Below, one piece after another: positions 43,966-57,109 of a stretch of 64,000 nt of DNA. Origin of the DNA: Meandrina meandrites (Eukaryota; Cnidaria; Anthozoa; Scleractinia; Meandrinidae); the NCBI GenBank assembly GCA_963693305.1, contig OY855913.1, positions 25,925,114-25,989,113 of the forward strand, in the 5' to 3' direction. Positions within the stretch are counted from its first letter, which is position 1, and every line of letters begins with the position of its first letter. The position numbers were made by a program, and so were the translations under genes. The notes below the pieces were generated by a model. That model saw only the letters and a list, made by a program, of their open reading frames with translations. It ran no database searches and was not told the origin of the DNA.

Positions 43966-46529
43966 CTTGGCTCAAACACAAACTTTTCCTACTTACCATA
44001 AAACCGTAGTTTTCAAGGACGTTTTTCATACGAACAAATGCTATGACCATGTTATAACGGGTCTATTAATTTTACGAGAAATGATAAAAGTTGTTTTCAG
44101 TGAAAGCATGGAAACTGGATACAACTCGAGATCATTATTACATAAATTCCGAAGTTCTTTAGACAGAAGAGAACAACTCAACTCAGAAGAAAACACCACA
44201 AGTCGACACGAGCAACTTACAGCGTGTTTGTCAAACTTTCGAAATCTGTAAAATGTGTAGTGTAACCCACAAAATATTCAGAACGAGACGGCATTTAGGC
44301 TTGGATGCTAATCAACGGTTCTGACTGAGAAATAGTCATTGTTCCCTTTCTGAAAGATTAGAACATCATAGAACTTAAAGCTGTCTAGTCTGTTCGTACT
44401 CAACTTCATTCTGTTCTTAAAATAAATAAATTGACGTCTTTAAAAGGAAATCTTCCGAAGAGCTTGTGAAGAACAGGAACTTCGAAAATTGTAGCCTATC
44501 AGCGGTGGCACATTGACAACATTGTTTTTGGATACTTCTTCCTCGCGGACTGATATATCAGTCAAGCCAGTCCAACTACTTACGTTCTGCTTTTTCACTT
44601 TGCACGAAGGTGCAGTTAAATTCAAAGCAACTTTTTCTTCTATGCGTGCTTTTTCGTCTGTTCAAATATTATTCCATAATTTTCTTGCTAGAGGATTACA
44701 GCACTTAACTAGCATTGTTTAAGTGTTAACGAGGCTCTGTTTTGTTCTTGCTAATTTAGCCACTGTCGTTGGGGGGAGTTGGGTTCCAAAGTGTCAGGCT
44801 TGGACAGCGATACCGTTGACCCTGTGGGACATTTCAGAAAGGCAAGGGAGGTGTTACTCTGAGGTAGTGGTTTTACATTTTCATGGGTCGAACAGGGCAG
44901 GATTTGTAGAGACAAAGTGCCGTTTTAATTTCCTAATTGCGAGAAGGACTTCTAGCTCGCTCCTGGGCGGTTTACACTTCTAATGACCACAATGTAAATC
45001 AAGTTCTTCTAAAACATTTACTGCATTTTTGCACAGCTCTCACGGCTAGGGTGACCATCAACCTTGTCCCCGGGCGTTCTTTAAAGGTGTCACTGCTAAT
45101 GAGCTGAGAATGCTAGTGAATAGGCTGTGTGGCCATGTTATTTGAACAGCTTCTTGTGAAATAATTGAGTATCAAATGTATTTAATAGCTTCCTTAATTT
45201 CATCGATACTGTTGCATTACGTGCTGCTTATTGTGATAATTGATGTTAAAGAATATGTTGTATTTCTGGCCAGAGTAGTCAATTACAAACAGTTTGAGGA
45301 GAGTTTGAGGCCTTTTGCGTCGCCAAGCGCGAAATGGACAGATAATGCTGTAATAATGCCGATTGTTTCGCCTGCTCGAAAATTTGAATGGCTCTATATT
45401 TTTTGGAACGTTTCATATATATGCTTTTCTAATTACATTTTTTTTTTCAAATCGTACATTGTGCTTTTGCATTTGAAGATCTTTTTTGGCGGGGCTTTAA
45501 CCACCTCGCGTCTATTTCGTAGTTTATCTAATTCCCGCTTTAACGGCAACATTTGCGGTGATATAACATAGACGTAATTTCCCTTTCTCCAGCAATGTCG
45601 AGGACTGATTTCAATTCTCCATCTACTGTGGTGCTTTTAAATCGTCACTGTTGTCATCACTGCAATAAATGACATGAAAGGGGTTGATTTTTCACCCAAC
45701 TGAAGCTGAATGGTGTTTCTCCCATGTACAGAGGATTTTAAGGTAAAAGTTGAGATGCGGTGATTACCGCCTACAAAGAACGCATCTGTCTGCCATAGTT
45801 TACGACGCATTTTTATAATTTTGGTCAGTAAAGACTCTTTCATGGTTATTTTGACATTCTTTTAGCTCGCCACGAGTTGTCCCACCCCACCAACCGGGTT
45901 CCTTTCCTTGTTTTGCGCCCCTGTCCTCGCATTAGCCAATCTCAAACTTGATTACAGGAAATATTATCTATATATTACATCTTCTGCCGTAAATGCCCCA
46001 AAGAAATTTTCATGAGTAATGCAGGACACATATTGACTGAATCCTTTAGGAAACATCGCCTCGAGGTGCGATAGCACAACAGAGACCCCATGTACATCTG
46101 ATGCAACATTTCGATGATAATGAATGCCTCAGCCCATTTAATTCAAGACGTCCTTGTTCCATGGTGCAATCAGGTTTAGTAATGAAGTATTTCCGGACGG
46201 CGCAATGCAATATCTTTTAATGTAGAACACTTGTTTCTCTTGGCAACAACCACGATTCCTTTTTTCTGTCATCTTTCTGTTCAACACGCGCACGTGCCAT
46301 CTTGGCGCGCGCAAACTTTTTTGAATTATTTGCGTACGACTGTAGAGAACAAACTGTGTTTTCCAACATAGTTGTTAGCCTTTCCGAAAAAAGGCAGCAG
46401 TGCACAATCGGGAAACCAGCACCAAGCTAAATAACGTCTACGAAACAAATGCTTATTTCAAAAATCAGAACAATATTGATACCCTTTCACGCCTCGAGAA
46501 GATATTTCTGGGCTGATATTGTAAGTTAA

Positions 46530-47000
46530 TTATATAGAGGGGGACATTGGGGTTTGCGGTATTGCGGTATTGGCCAATTTTTCATACGGTATTTCGGTAA
46601 TTTTAATCTTGAATTGCGGTATTGCGGTATTCTCCAAACCTGCGGGATCCGTTTTCTTGGCGTTTTGGTCGACGATTTTCGGTACAAAAACGTATCCTTC
46701 ACTTTTTAACGAGTATTTTTAGCCGTTTCTGAAGCAACCTGAAACAGCCTTGTTTTGTCACACATTTTAATCTACAATTTGACTGTTTTAACAACCCGTT
46801 TAAGGTCGTGCCATTGTTTCCGCGGTCCCACCGCTCGTTTTTGCCTCTATTTTTGCCCTCGCGTCAACGAATCCACCAGCTATACAGATTTACTATAAAA
46901 TTGCGGTATTTTCCGATTCTTATTGCGGTATTGCGGTATTTGTCGAATTTTTTTGCGGTAATGCGGTGTTCAGCAACCCCCAATGTCCCCCTCTATATAA
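46530..47000. mobile_element. MITE with 24-bp TIRs and gcggtatt repeats
   Basis: The terminal sequences ttatatagagggggacattg and caatgtccccctctatataa are perfect inverted repeats, extending by about four more bases. Inside both ends the motif gcggtattgcggtatt recurs with variants (sub-terminal repeats). The length is 471 bp with no coding capacity. There is no unit 1 counterpart, so the target duplication could not be confirmed. Confidence 0.7.
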
Positions 47001-47766
47001 ATAATTATCTTTTAGATTCCTTCAAAATTGCCAAAAATAGTTTTCTAAAGTTTTTAATACAATCTTAATCTTTTTTAGAGATTTCTTTGTCCTTTACTGG
47101 GGATTTAAATCGATAAATTAAGACCAAAATAACCGTACACCTTAGTACGGCCGCCATCTTGGATTTACCCAGAATGCAATTCAGGACCTTCAAACAGTAT
47201 TTTGTTCTGTTTTAGTCATTAATTCAAACTTTTACCATTTTATTGAGTGAACTAGTTAATAATCATGTTTCCAATACTGCAAGATGAAATTGAGCAAAAA
47301 TAGACCATAATAGGAGTTGTGAATTCTATCTCAATTTTAGCCTCGTTTTCATGCAGAAGGAGAATTTTATACCCTTAAAAAATCCTACTAAGCTACTCTT
47401 TCGTGATTGCTATCAGCTCAATTTTAAAACTCCTTCAGATGAACTTTAATCTAATACCACTCACAATTTGTCCCTTTGAATGGTACCGAAATCTGCTCGG
47501 GCCCATGGACGCAAACCCAAAAAAATACACAAGCCAGAAAAATGATTGCCTTGTTAGCCGTTTACACTGAGATCAAAATAGTGTTGCCCCAAACAGCTAA
47601 AGAACAGCTAACCGCAAGCAGACTGCAGTGACACAGTGAAGGCTAACCGCAAGCGAACGGCAGTGAAAACGGCCGAAAAAAACGGCCAGTATCACCGATA
47701 TCACCCGTGACGACGCAAGAGGAAAATATGGTCAGCGGATGTACAAAAAATGACAACAGCCTGAAA

Positions 47767-50700
47767 ATGGCGGCCAGTGGAGGGAAGGATATTTTGGCCG
47801 CCTCTCCTTCCAAAATTTCAAGAGATAAAATCCTCTCAGAATTCCCACTACACTGGCATGTCTGGCACAAAGACTCTTCCTCGCTTGAAGAAGAACTTGC
47901 ACTGAACAAGGTTGGTATTCCGCTCTATTTTGTCGAAGAAATGATTTGGTTTTAACCGCAAGCCAAGCTATCAAAGCAGGCATACATGTTTTATGCAATG
48001 TGATCAACCGTTTTTCTGTCTGATTGTGGTTTATATGCAGCACGATAAAGAGCTTTTGGATCGTCGCGGGCGGACACCACTTCATCTGGCGGTTTCTCTG
48101 GGTTATCTGAATTGTGTGAAGTGTCTTCTTCGCGGAGGCTGTGACGCAAATGCCATAAACCGGGATGGCTGGAATGGTAAGAAATTTTAAAAACTGAAAT
48201 TGAAAGTGTGAAAAGTTCACGGCCATTTAATTTATGTTACGAGTTACACCCGGATGCAGAATTAATTCAAAATTTTAAGTCATAATTTTCAATATTGTGC
48301 AGATTGTGTATGTTTTTCAGTAAAAATAATAATAATAAAAATACTTGATTAAAAATCATTCCTTCTATCACTTTTACCCAGAGACCAAGACAAGAATGGC
48401 AAGGATTTTCATTCCCCTGCACATTGGCCATGTTAGCAGGGCAATCTGAATTTCATTTTGCTTGTTTCAGTGCAACAAGCTTATGAAAATGAAATGATTT
48501 GCCTGTACTGTTTCCTTTTTTACTGCAGGACTGTTCACTGATCATTTGAATTTTGGAAATATCTATTTAAGGGTGCATTTCTTTGGAAGAATCCAGGATT
48601 TGATTTTCAATTTCAGATCACACATATTTTTCTCCCAAAGAAAGAAAGAATCCTAAAATGGATTTTTTGCCATGGCAACTCTGTAAACATTGTTCACGAT
48701 GAACATAAAATACCAGGAGGTATTTATTTTATATTGAAGGCTGGTGTCCTAGCCGAAATAATTTCAGCACACAAAAGCCTTAAAAAAATCACATGACGAA
48801 GTTGTTCTTCTTTAGCCTGATGCATAATGTGGCAAAAAAATGCATCTGAAGCAAAGAATTCTGCAAAAAAATGTCATCTGTACAAACTACACTCATGAAA
48901 ATTCCAGAGAGGTACAGCTTTCGTAGGCATGCATCGACTGTTCTAGAAATAAGCATTAAGTTTAAGTGACACTTCACAGTCTGATCAAGTTACCGTTCCC
49001 TTTCATAATTAATCCTTTTGTATTTCATCAAAATAGATGCTTGGAATCTCATCATATTGATAGTGATTATCATTGATAGTGTTTACAAATGGCATACCCT
49101 TATTTTCACAGTGAAGACAGCTAGGCCAATACACGTTTTTCAAATCCTTTCCCATAGAAAAAAAGTTCATGAATCCTAATGAATCCACTTAGAGTATGGA
49201 TTCTTCACATTCATAATCCCGTAGTTTACATGTAATAAAGAAACATAATATCCACTTTTAGATACAAGAATCCGGAATTGGATTTTCCCTATGAAAGGCA
49301 CCCTAATAAAAATGAAGTTAGAACAGAAAATTATCCAAGAAGGAGGCTAGGGTCACCAAAGGTAACCTTGTTCCCAGGGTCTCTCTTCTCCCTACTGTTG
49401 CTCCACTGCACCAGCATCTTGAAATCTTGGGTTTATGGTGGGCAAGTTGCAAACAAGGTCCACATTAAGTAACTCGGGCATGGATCCGGTCAGGTTTCCT
49501 CTGTTTTATGGAAATCAGTCAGATTTTTTAAATAATAGTTTTTAGAGTTCTCTAAAATCATTACAATTATAAAAGAAATTGTATTGTTGAAATTATCCTC
49601 ATCCAAGGAAACTGGGTGACTCAAAGCATCTAGAGATGGCAGTCTTTAGGGAGCCAAACCGTAAATTTTTTGGAAAAGCATACGGTCTGATGCCACCCCA
49701 CCCCCACCCCACCCTTTAACAGCCTGCGCAATTCGCATTTATGTCATTGGAAAAAGTCACTATTTTCCTGGAGCCGTTCCTGTAACCTACCCAGAACAAT
49801 GTGGGAACAATGATATTACTTCCTGACATGAAAAGAAGTTATGTTTTGTAAGGTAGCATATTTCGGCTAAAAAAGAAACAAACGTAAAAATTAAGTACTA
49901 ACATTATTTTCTTTGTTCCTCTTGTCTGGTGTAAGTGAGAGGTACCTGTCTACCACAGGCTGGTATATGTAAACTACAAAATTTAGAATTCTCTATAAGT
50001 TGTTGTTCTCATTCACTGCCATACAAAAATTGACTTAATGTGTGAAATATTTCCATGATGAACCTCTTTTCTTCTTCTCTATATTGCAGACCCCAGATTT
50101 TTATGTTGAAATGAAATGGGATTTCACCAGTTGGGGTAAAAAGTATTTAATTGTAAATGTAACTAAAAGGTTATTTTATGTAATTATTATTTATATTTTT
50201 TTGTTTAAACTTGTCTGAGATGTTTTCCTGCCAAGCATAACACTAACATAATTTTTCCCCCGATGTCGTAGTCATATAATCATATGACAAAACTGATCTT
50301 AGTATGCAGAAAGCTTTTCACATCTTTTTAAGCTTAGTTCTTAGCCTAGCTCCTAGAAGCTTCCTGTAGCTAAGTGCGTATCACGAGTGTCCAAGCGGTG
50401 TGTGAAAGGTCAAACATCATCATAGACTTTTCTTTGGAAATTTTTTTACTGAATACTGGTAACTTGTTTTACTTTCTGAATAATGTCTTTCACAAGCAAT
50501 GCCATGTTCGAGAAAATATCCATACCTCCCTCCCCTGGAAGGGTTTTGTTACTCCCTCATGCATCCCTCAAGAAATTTCCAGTTTAGCTTAATTCCCTGG
50601 CACCCCTCAGAATTTTTAATGGCATGTGGTAGGAATGGATATTTTCTGAAAACTAACATGATATTGTTAAGTTTAACTTTTTCTTAGTTATTAATTTTAA

Positions 50701-50773
50701 TTTCCTACTTTTTTGACAGTGCCATTTATGTCAAGAATGTGTCCAAGTGATACATACAAAATATACAAATGAG
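47767..50773 (+). pseudogene. ANKRD13-type N-terminal exons, broken copy (unit 2)
   Basis: Exons 1, 2, 4 and 5 are present (47767-47910, 48041-48176, 50090-50135 and 50720-50773). Exon 3, which carries the HRDF and GIPELL motifs, is gone in a deletion of about 550 bp corresponding to unit 1 14214-14767. Exon 2 ends in phase 1 and exon 4 begins in phase 0, so joining them shifts the frame into an early TGA. Exon 5 independently has TGT changed to TGA at 50770-50772. Sequence immediately upstream of exon 1 is unrelated to unit 1. The copy cannot make the ANKRD13 N-terminal region. Confidence 0.85.
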
Positions 50774-51090
50774 GTAAGTAAATTAAGACTTTTGTTGTGT
50801 TTAGATGTAGTAGGTGTTAAAATTCATTATTAAAGAAGTACCTTCTTACGATACACCACCAAAATACTTATAACCACAATGTAAAATAAATAATAAATTG
50901 AAAACAAAGAAAAAAGAGAATACAAATTAAAGCAGGTTGCAAAAACTTAGATTACTAAATTAACTTAAAATCACTTAATATGAACAAGGCACTTGACTTC
51001 TTGATCCAACTTAATTGGATGCTGATTAATCACATGCTTCATCTCCTCACCTCCCCTCTCCTCCTGCTTTGCTTCTACTATTGTTCGCAG

Positions 51091-54000
51091 GGAACAATGA
51101 CAAGTTTTCTGGCGGAAGACTCTGTTTCTATGGAGCGTTATTTAGCAGTTGAAAGTGCTCTGTCTACAGCTAATGTGAGTAAAGTACACTTCCCTTGGTT
51201 TCATGTCACATCTTTAAGGTCATTCCTCTGTTTTGCATTGCGCATCCTTACTACGCACGATTTCTTGCGCCATTAGCGCGCGCACATAAACAAAATAGCA
51301 GCTTTTTTCTATGCAACTTAGTCCGCGAGAGAAATAAATCGTCGATTTCTCATAAACGAGTATGGGGACCTATCAATTTTTTCACGAATTTTGGGTAAAC
51401 GAAAACGTGTACTTTGCCAGTATTCGCAATGGAATTATAAGGAATTATGTGGTAAATACGAGGTCTTCCTGCTCCTAAACGAATGTGGTGGCCCCCTTTT
51501 TTATTTCAAAATTTAAGTTCCCTTTAGGTAATCAACCAGTAGCTTTGGTTGAAAATCTATGTTCAGTTCTATTTCGGGGGAATGACCTTGAATACGTAGT
51601 ACAGTACAAGGTGTGCCTTGTTTGCGCAGTACCTCATCATGTCATATTGAGGTAACAAGTATACTTACACAATGTCAAAACTTTCTTGATACCACTGGTG
51701 GAGAGGGGGGGGGGGGGCATGAATTGTATTATTTTTAACAGAATGTTTATAGCAAGATGTACACAGAAGACTACCAGCAGTGCCTAGGTACTATTTTTCA
51801 GAATACATTGTTAATTTTTGAGTGAACCAATTTGTGTAGTAAGATTCCAAAACCTGACTTGGTTAAGGAGGATTAAAAAAAGCTGGACCCACAATTGGGT
51901 AATTTAGCAATTCTTGCATCCAACTCTTTGTCTTCACTCCACTCTAGTGTTTATTTCTGCTGATTAAAATTAATTTTCTGTTGTGGCTAATAGGTTCACA
52001 AGTTAGAGGATGAAAACAAATCCTTAAGGAGTCAGTTAGGAATTCTTAATGGCAGTGATGATAACGTGTTTTCTCCTGCTGTGAGTACAACAAACATCTG
52101 TAACTGTATACATGAATGAGGAAGTCAAACAGAAAGAGGCTTGATAGAAAATGTGGTAACTCATCAAGGAAGTGTTATTATAATGTTCAGAATTCAGCAT
52201 GATTCAAGGCCATCAGATGTGGCATGACGTTTGCAATACTCGTGCAGATTTATGCTTTAAAAGCATCTTTTTTTGGGGGGGGGGGGGGGGTCTTAATTAG
52301 AAATGTGATACGCATGATGTATTGGGCTTTGAGTAATCTGCAAAAGCATGTTGTATATCACCCAAGCAGGAGCTTAACAACAACAGCTGTGACATACAGC
52401 GATAACGTTTTACGAATTAGTTGTACGTAAGGTTCTCCTGGTTACTTTGTATAACAAACAAACATTTCTTGCAGCAAAAATCGAAAATAAAACGCCAATC
52501 AAACTAAACAGGATGTTGAACTGCTTGGCACTGGTTCCGGTGTTATACTTTTCCTGTGTTTGGCATAGCTTACTTTGAGTTTTGATTTATTCATTGCATT
52601 TATTGTGTATGGCCCTGAAAGTTCATTTACCACACTAAGAAAGCTGTTCATCATTCTTCACGTTTAATATCTTTGCCTGTGTCTTTTGGGTTACTCAGGG
52701 AGTGGAGCTAAGCTGGTAAAGATGGGAATGCCATTCCTTTAGAGTTATTAAACAGCTCACATATTTTTGTTAACCCAGCCATACCAAGATGTAAGTGATG
52801 AAGATGATCTTGTGGAGATCGGAAACATAGAGCCATATGCTGCCCCAGGCTCTCTCCTAAACCGCCCTACTCAGCCCACCACCCTGGGGCAGACTTACAC
52901 TGGAGATGCGAGTGGAAATAAAACTGTCAATCCTTATGACAATGTGAGTGACTCTCCAGATGGACCAGATGAAGAACGTAGATACCTCAATGTTGAAGAG
53001 ATGAGGGAACATGAAAGAATGAGTTCTTGTGAGTGTTGTTTATTATTTTCTTGTTGCAGTACAGTTGAACCTTTGTCTATGGGCACTTTCTGTAGGTAGA
53101 CACTTCTCGGAAGCAGACACTTCTAATATAATGTCATGGCCCCAGCCACATGCAAACACAACATTCTTAACTCTGCATACAGTCAGTGGTCTTGCCTTTC
53201 AAGTTAACACTTTTCCTAATTCTGAAAGTGTCAGCTTATTGGATGTTTTGACTTCATTTCCCCCTCTTTTTCCAAAGAATTTTCAATAATTAAATTCAGA
53301 TGAATTAGGTCCTATTTAAATTTTTCAAATTCATCATTAGAAATCTATTTTACCATCAAACTTGTAGTTGAAGTCAATTTCTTTCCACTTTGCTAGCGGA
53401 CAGCCCCTTTGATGAACAACTGGATCGTGAGGCAGAGAAGCTGATCCATGCAGTAGATGATCTAGTTCATGAAGCCACAAAGGATATCAGACAACAGCCA
53501 TCCCAAGAGGATGTGGTTCGGTGCACAGAGCAGATCACCAAGAAAATCCAGGAACTTCTGCTGTCAGCACAGGCTGGAAAACACAGCTGGTAAACATCTG
53601 AGCTATCTAGCTTACTCTTTTTGCATACATGTACATTTTCTATTATTAATTTTGGAGAATTCAGTTTTAAACAAGGCATCTCTTCTTAGATGAGCAAGAC
53701 ATTATTCTGACAACCTGTCAGTTGAATTGATCATAGAAAAAGTTAGAGGAAGTTAATAACACATCATTGTTGGAATATTTTCTTATTCACTTATAAATTC
53801 TTTTTATTTATTTTTTCACAGGATAATAATTAGATGTAGGTTACCAAGAAAAAACTTAACTTATTATGTGATTTGGCTTCCTCGATGAAACAGAACTGAC
53901 TCCTGCAATCAGATAAATACGTTCATGGCATTAAGTCTCTGAATAAGTAAACATAAATAAGTTAGAAAATAAACAAGAATAGCTGGGTCTTCAAACTTCC

Positions 54001-56904
54001 CCACGATGAAAACATCAGCTTTTTGCATTCATAGTTAGCCAACTGTTACAAAATTTACTGTCACACATGTCAGGGTTTTCAAAAGTAACCGGCGCCCGAC
54101 GCAAGTCACCGGCTACTTCGAGCGTGAGCGCCGGGTACTTTTGGAAGTCAAAATTAAAAAAAAAATAATAGTAATAAAAAATTCCGATTCCTATGGGTTA
54201 AGTTATTTAAAGATAACATATTTTATTCTTGCCCATTGATTGCGTTCCAGCATCAGAAATCGTAGCTCTTTTATTCAACAGCATTCAACGTGGACTGGGA
54301 ACCATTGCGTTTTCCCGCGAAAGACTGACATTTGATCCTTTCGTGACTAGTTTCTTCTTGCGTAAGCGAATGTGAATTCGTGAGAGCTTTGTACTTGGTG
54401 CTTTCTTTAAGAAAATGGTCCCAGTCACCGGATGAAAAGGCAGAAATCACGGCCGCTTTTAACCCAGTTTGGGTTCAAACATCAAAGAAAGGAGATTGCT
54501 GGTATGAAACACCTTTTAAAATGCAAATTGTGTAGTGTTCGCCGGGTTTCTGTTTACAATCCCCAGTCGATCAGAAAATAAGTTTGGGTGCTTGTTATGA
54601 ATGAAACAGTGCTTGAAAACAATATTGGATCGCTTAGGTTGAATTATTTATTGTCAGCAAGGCAATTTGTAAGGGATGCTTTTATTTATTCAACGTTTGG
54701 TTTCGTGAGGCGCCGTTTCGTGAATGTGAACAGTGGCAGACTCTGGCGATTAAATAAATTTTATGCCGACACAAATTTGTTCAAATTTAACTTTTGATAT
54801 AAGCCAAGGCATTTTTAAGATTTCTGTGAGACTTAAAGTTTAATTTCAAGTCTTCATCATTAGTAAACCGGATGAAACTGAATGTTTTACAGTTCTTTAT
54901 GGAAAATTAATTTTATACGGAGGCTAACTTTTTAACCTTTTGTTTTTGTGGAGTTTTACTGAAATTGTTTGTTTAGCAGAGCATTGTTACTTTGATAACT
55001 AAACAACAGTTAAAACAGTTGTGCCCGCAGAATAAAATTGATTTATCTAATCGATTGAAATTTAGCTAACAATGCATTATTTACGGAGCTTGGATGTAGC
55101 GCTAAAAAATAAAATTAAATCTCCACCTTTCACTCAAATTTTGTATTCGCGAGGTCATTACGTGAGGCTGAAATAACTATGCTTGGTTTCTTTAAGGTGA
55201 TTCCACTGAAAAAGAAGGAGTATTTAGAATTTTCTAAGACTTGGTCCAGTTCATAACCATGTTATGAGCCTTACAAAAATACAATAAAAAATGGGGGTTA
55301 CCGTGCTCGTTTTTGGGCAACCTGGATGGCTATTATAGTAAACATATGACCCACGAGGTTCATACTGGGAACGCTCATAATCCGAAAGGGGAACTATCGT
55401 TTCTAGAAAAAATCATTTCTTGCGTTAAAATATCGAAGCAGTTCAACGAAATAGACTTTAATCTTACATAATAAACCATTTTAATTAAACTGGAATTAAA
55501 ATTATGAAAGAAATTAAAGATTTTGCTGCGTGCGTGCGTAAGCAGCACTACCTCAAAACGTACTTTTTAAAGCATTCAAATAAAAATATCTCAAAGTAGA
55601 GTATTTAACTTTTCTTTAAATTGCGATATATTGTAGTCAACCGGATGTCTTTTAAATTTATGCATTAAAAAATGGGGGTCACCGTGCTCGTTTAGAAGAA
55701 AATGACCATTTATTTCTCTTCTGAGCTTAACCTAAAAAGAAAAGCCGTAATGTTGTGTGTGCACGCGCGCTCGTGCACGCGCTAAATGACACGAAAACTC
55801 ATGCGCAACATGGATGCACAATGCAATTCAGTGGAATCACCTTAACGCGTTGGTCATGAAACTGTTCATCTTTATTTCAATAAGTAGGAAAACTCTGACT
55901 GCAAAAATAAATTTCAAAAGTTGATTCATGTTATAACAGGTCAATGAAGTACTGATGATGGAAAGAGGTCAATTTTTATTCGGATGTAATATGTAACATG
56001 GGAAAAGCATTGTAATATGTATGAGTAAACATAATTTTCAAGAAACTCTTGATACCGGTAATGAGTCAGATTTAAGAAAAACTCTAGGTTATGATAAAGT
56101 GTACAACGACCTAAAAAATAACTTTTTGGTCCTGAAAATGCACCAGAATGCACCTCAGGGCATGCAGATTTTCAATTTTTTCGGGGGGAGGCCCCCCCAT
56201 ACCCCCCCCCCCCCCTGCAGGAGGGGGAAACCCCCTCCCACACCCTCCCCATGGGCGGCTTTGCTGCCCAGCGCCGCTAGTGCGGCGCATTGGTGCTCCG
56301 GCTATTTTCCAGTTTCCTCCTGATACTTTTCCCATTTTGAAAACCCTGACATGTGTCATTTGATCATCTTGAAAGTCTAAAAGTTCACTATGTTTATCTC
56401 TCAGTTTTATCCCCTGTTCAAGTAATATTTTCACCGCTGTAAATGACATGGCTAGCTTATTTCCAGAGGTAAGATTAAAGATAATTTGTTTCAAGGGAGT
56501 TTTCATGTCGGTTGCCATCAGCCCACGTAGTGGTGATTAGCAACATCCCTTCCATTCTGATGCTTAGTGACATCCCTGGCATTATGTTGCTTAGCAGCAT
56601 CCTTTCCAATATGTTGCCTAGCGACATCCCCTCCAAACTGCTTGGGTCGAGTCTTCCGATAGACCATACTGTGGTACTTATTTCTTTAATGGTGAAATCT
56701 TTGCAGGAACCGGACATGGACAGCATGCGCGTCTCACTTCAGCTGATGAAGAGCAGTGCTGCCAGATTGCAAGTGGAGTGTAAGAGCGCTGTGCTGCCTG
56801 GGAACACTGTAGATATGGCATTCCTCACTCAACAGGTCATACAATGTGCTTATGACATCGCTAAAGCTGCTAAACAACTGGTGACAACGTTTTCAGTCGA
56901 TTAG
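51091..56904 (+). CDS. GIT-type scaffold, C-terminal half, one exon lost (unit 2)
   Basis: Exons are 51091-51174, 51994-52080, 52779-53028, 53397-53589, 56405-56468 and 56707-56904 (TAG). The 69-nt second exon of unit 1 (ARVQQLLQVN..) has been deleted with about 312 bp of DNA. The exon was phase 0 on both sides, so the frame stays open (291 codons from the exon edge) with 23 residues missing from the coiled coil. Other differences are few: one threonine is Met (an extra early ATG), His to Tyr, Arg to Lys, and Ala to Val near the end. The paxillin-binding FAT-like bundle is intact. As in unit 1, the ArfGAP, ankyrin and Spa2 domains of a full GIT protein are missing. Intron 5-6 is enlarged to 2.8 kb by a TIR element (54071-56348). 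Expression is unproven. Confidence 0.78.
54071..56348. mobile_element. 2.3 kb TIR element in GIT intron, unit 2 only
   Basis: The ends are cagggttttcaaaa and ttttgaaaaccctg, perfect inverted repeats, flanked by acatgt on both sides (54065-54070 and 56349-56354). Unit 1 has a single acatgt at the empty site (19859). CAGGG-type ends suggest hAT, but hAT usually makes 8-bp duplications, so the class is open. I see no transposase frame. A TTAA-flanked MITE is nested inside, and a C/G homopolymer cluster lies near the right end (56183-56240). Confidence 0.72.
55196..55841. mobile_element. TTAA-flanked MITE nested in the TIR element
   Basis: The ends GGTGATTCCACTGAA and TTCAGTGGAATCACC are inverted repeats, each bordered by TTAA (55192-55195 and 55842-55845). 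The length is 646 bp and it is non-coding. The TTAA borders suggest piggyBac-type mobilisation. It contains two near-copies of aaaatgggggt(t/c)accgtgctcg (about 55289 and 55671). It inserted after its host element. Confidence 0.72.
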
Positions 56905-57103
56905 AACATCTCTAACTGCTTATTATGTTATAGAAGATCTGTCGACTTTTTATGAAGAAAACCAAATGTAACATTATCCCTTTCACGAGCAAGACTAACA
57001 CATATTATAATTGGTGGATAGCAGCCAAAACGAAAGTAACACTCGATACACCTGGGTTTAATCCACAGCCTTTACATCTGGACAGAGCCACCTTGTACAG
57101 TGT

Positions 57104-57109
57104 AATAAA
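57104..57109 (+). terminator. Candidate poly(A) signal, GIT-type gene unit 2
   Basis: An AATAAA about 200 bp past the stop, at the position matching unit 1 20607-20612. Confidence 0.45.

Larger units (their letters stand above)
42777..47512. repeat. 4.7 kb block with inverted arms, unit 2 only
   Basis: The left arm (42777-42912) and right arm (47392-47512) are imperfect inverted repeats, sharing for example gtccatgggccc/gggcccatgga, ggtaccattc/gaatggtacc and aaagagtagct/agctactcttt. The block replaces the sequence immediately upstream of ANKRD13 exon 1 in unit 2 (similarity to unit 1 resumes at about 47723). Frames inside (longest 131 codons at 45176-45571) show no transposase or other domain, so it would be non-autonomous. 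It contains a dispersed repeat (43800-43965) and a MITE (46530-47000). Confidence 0.5.
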
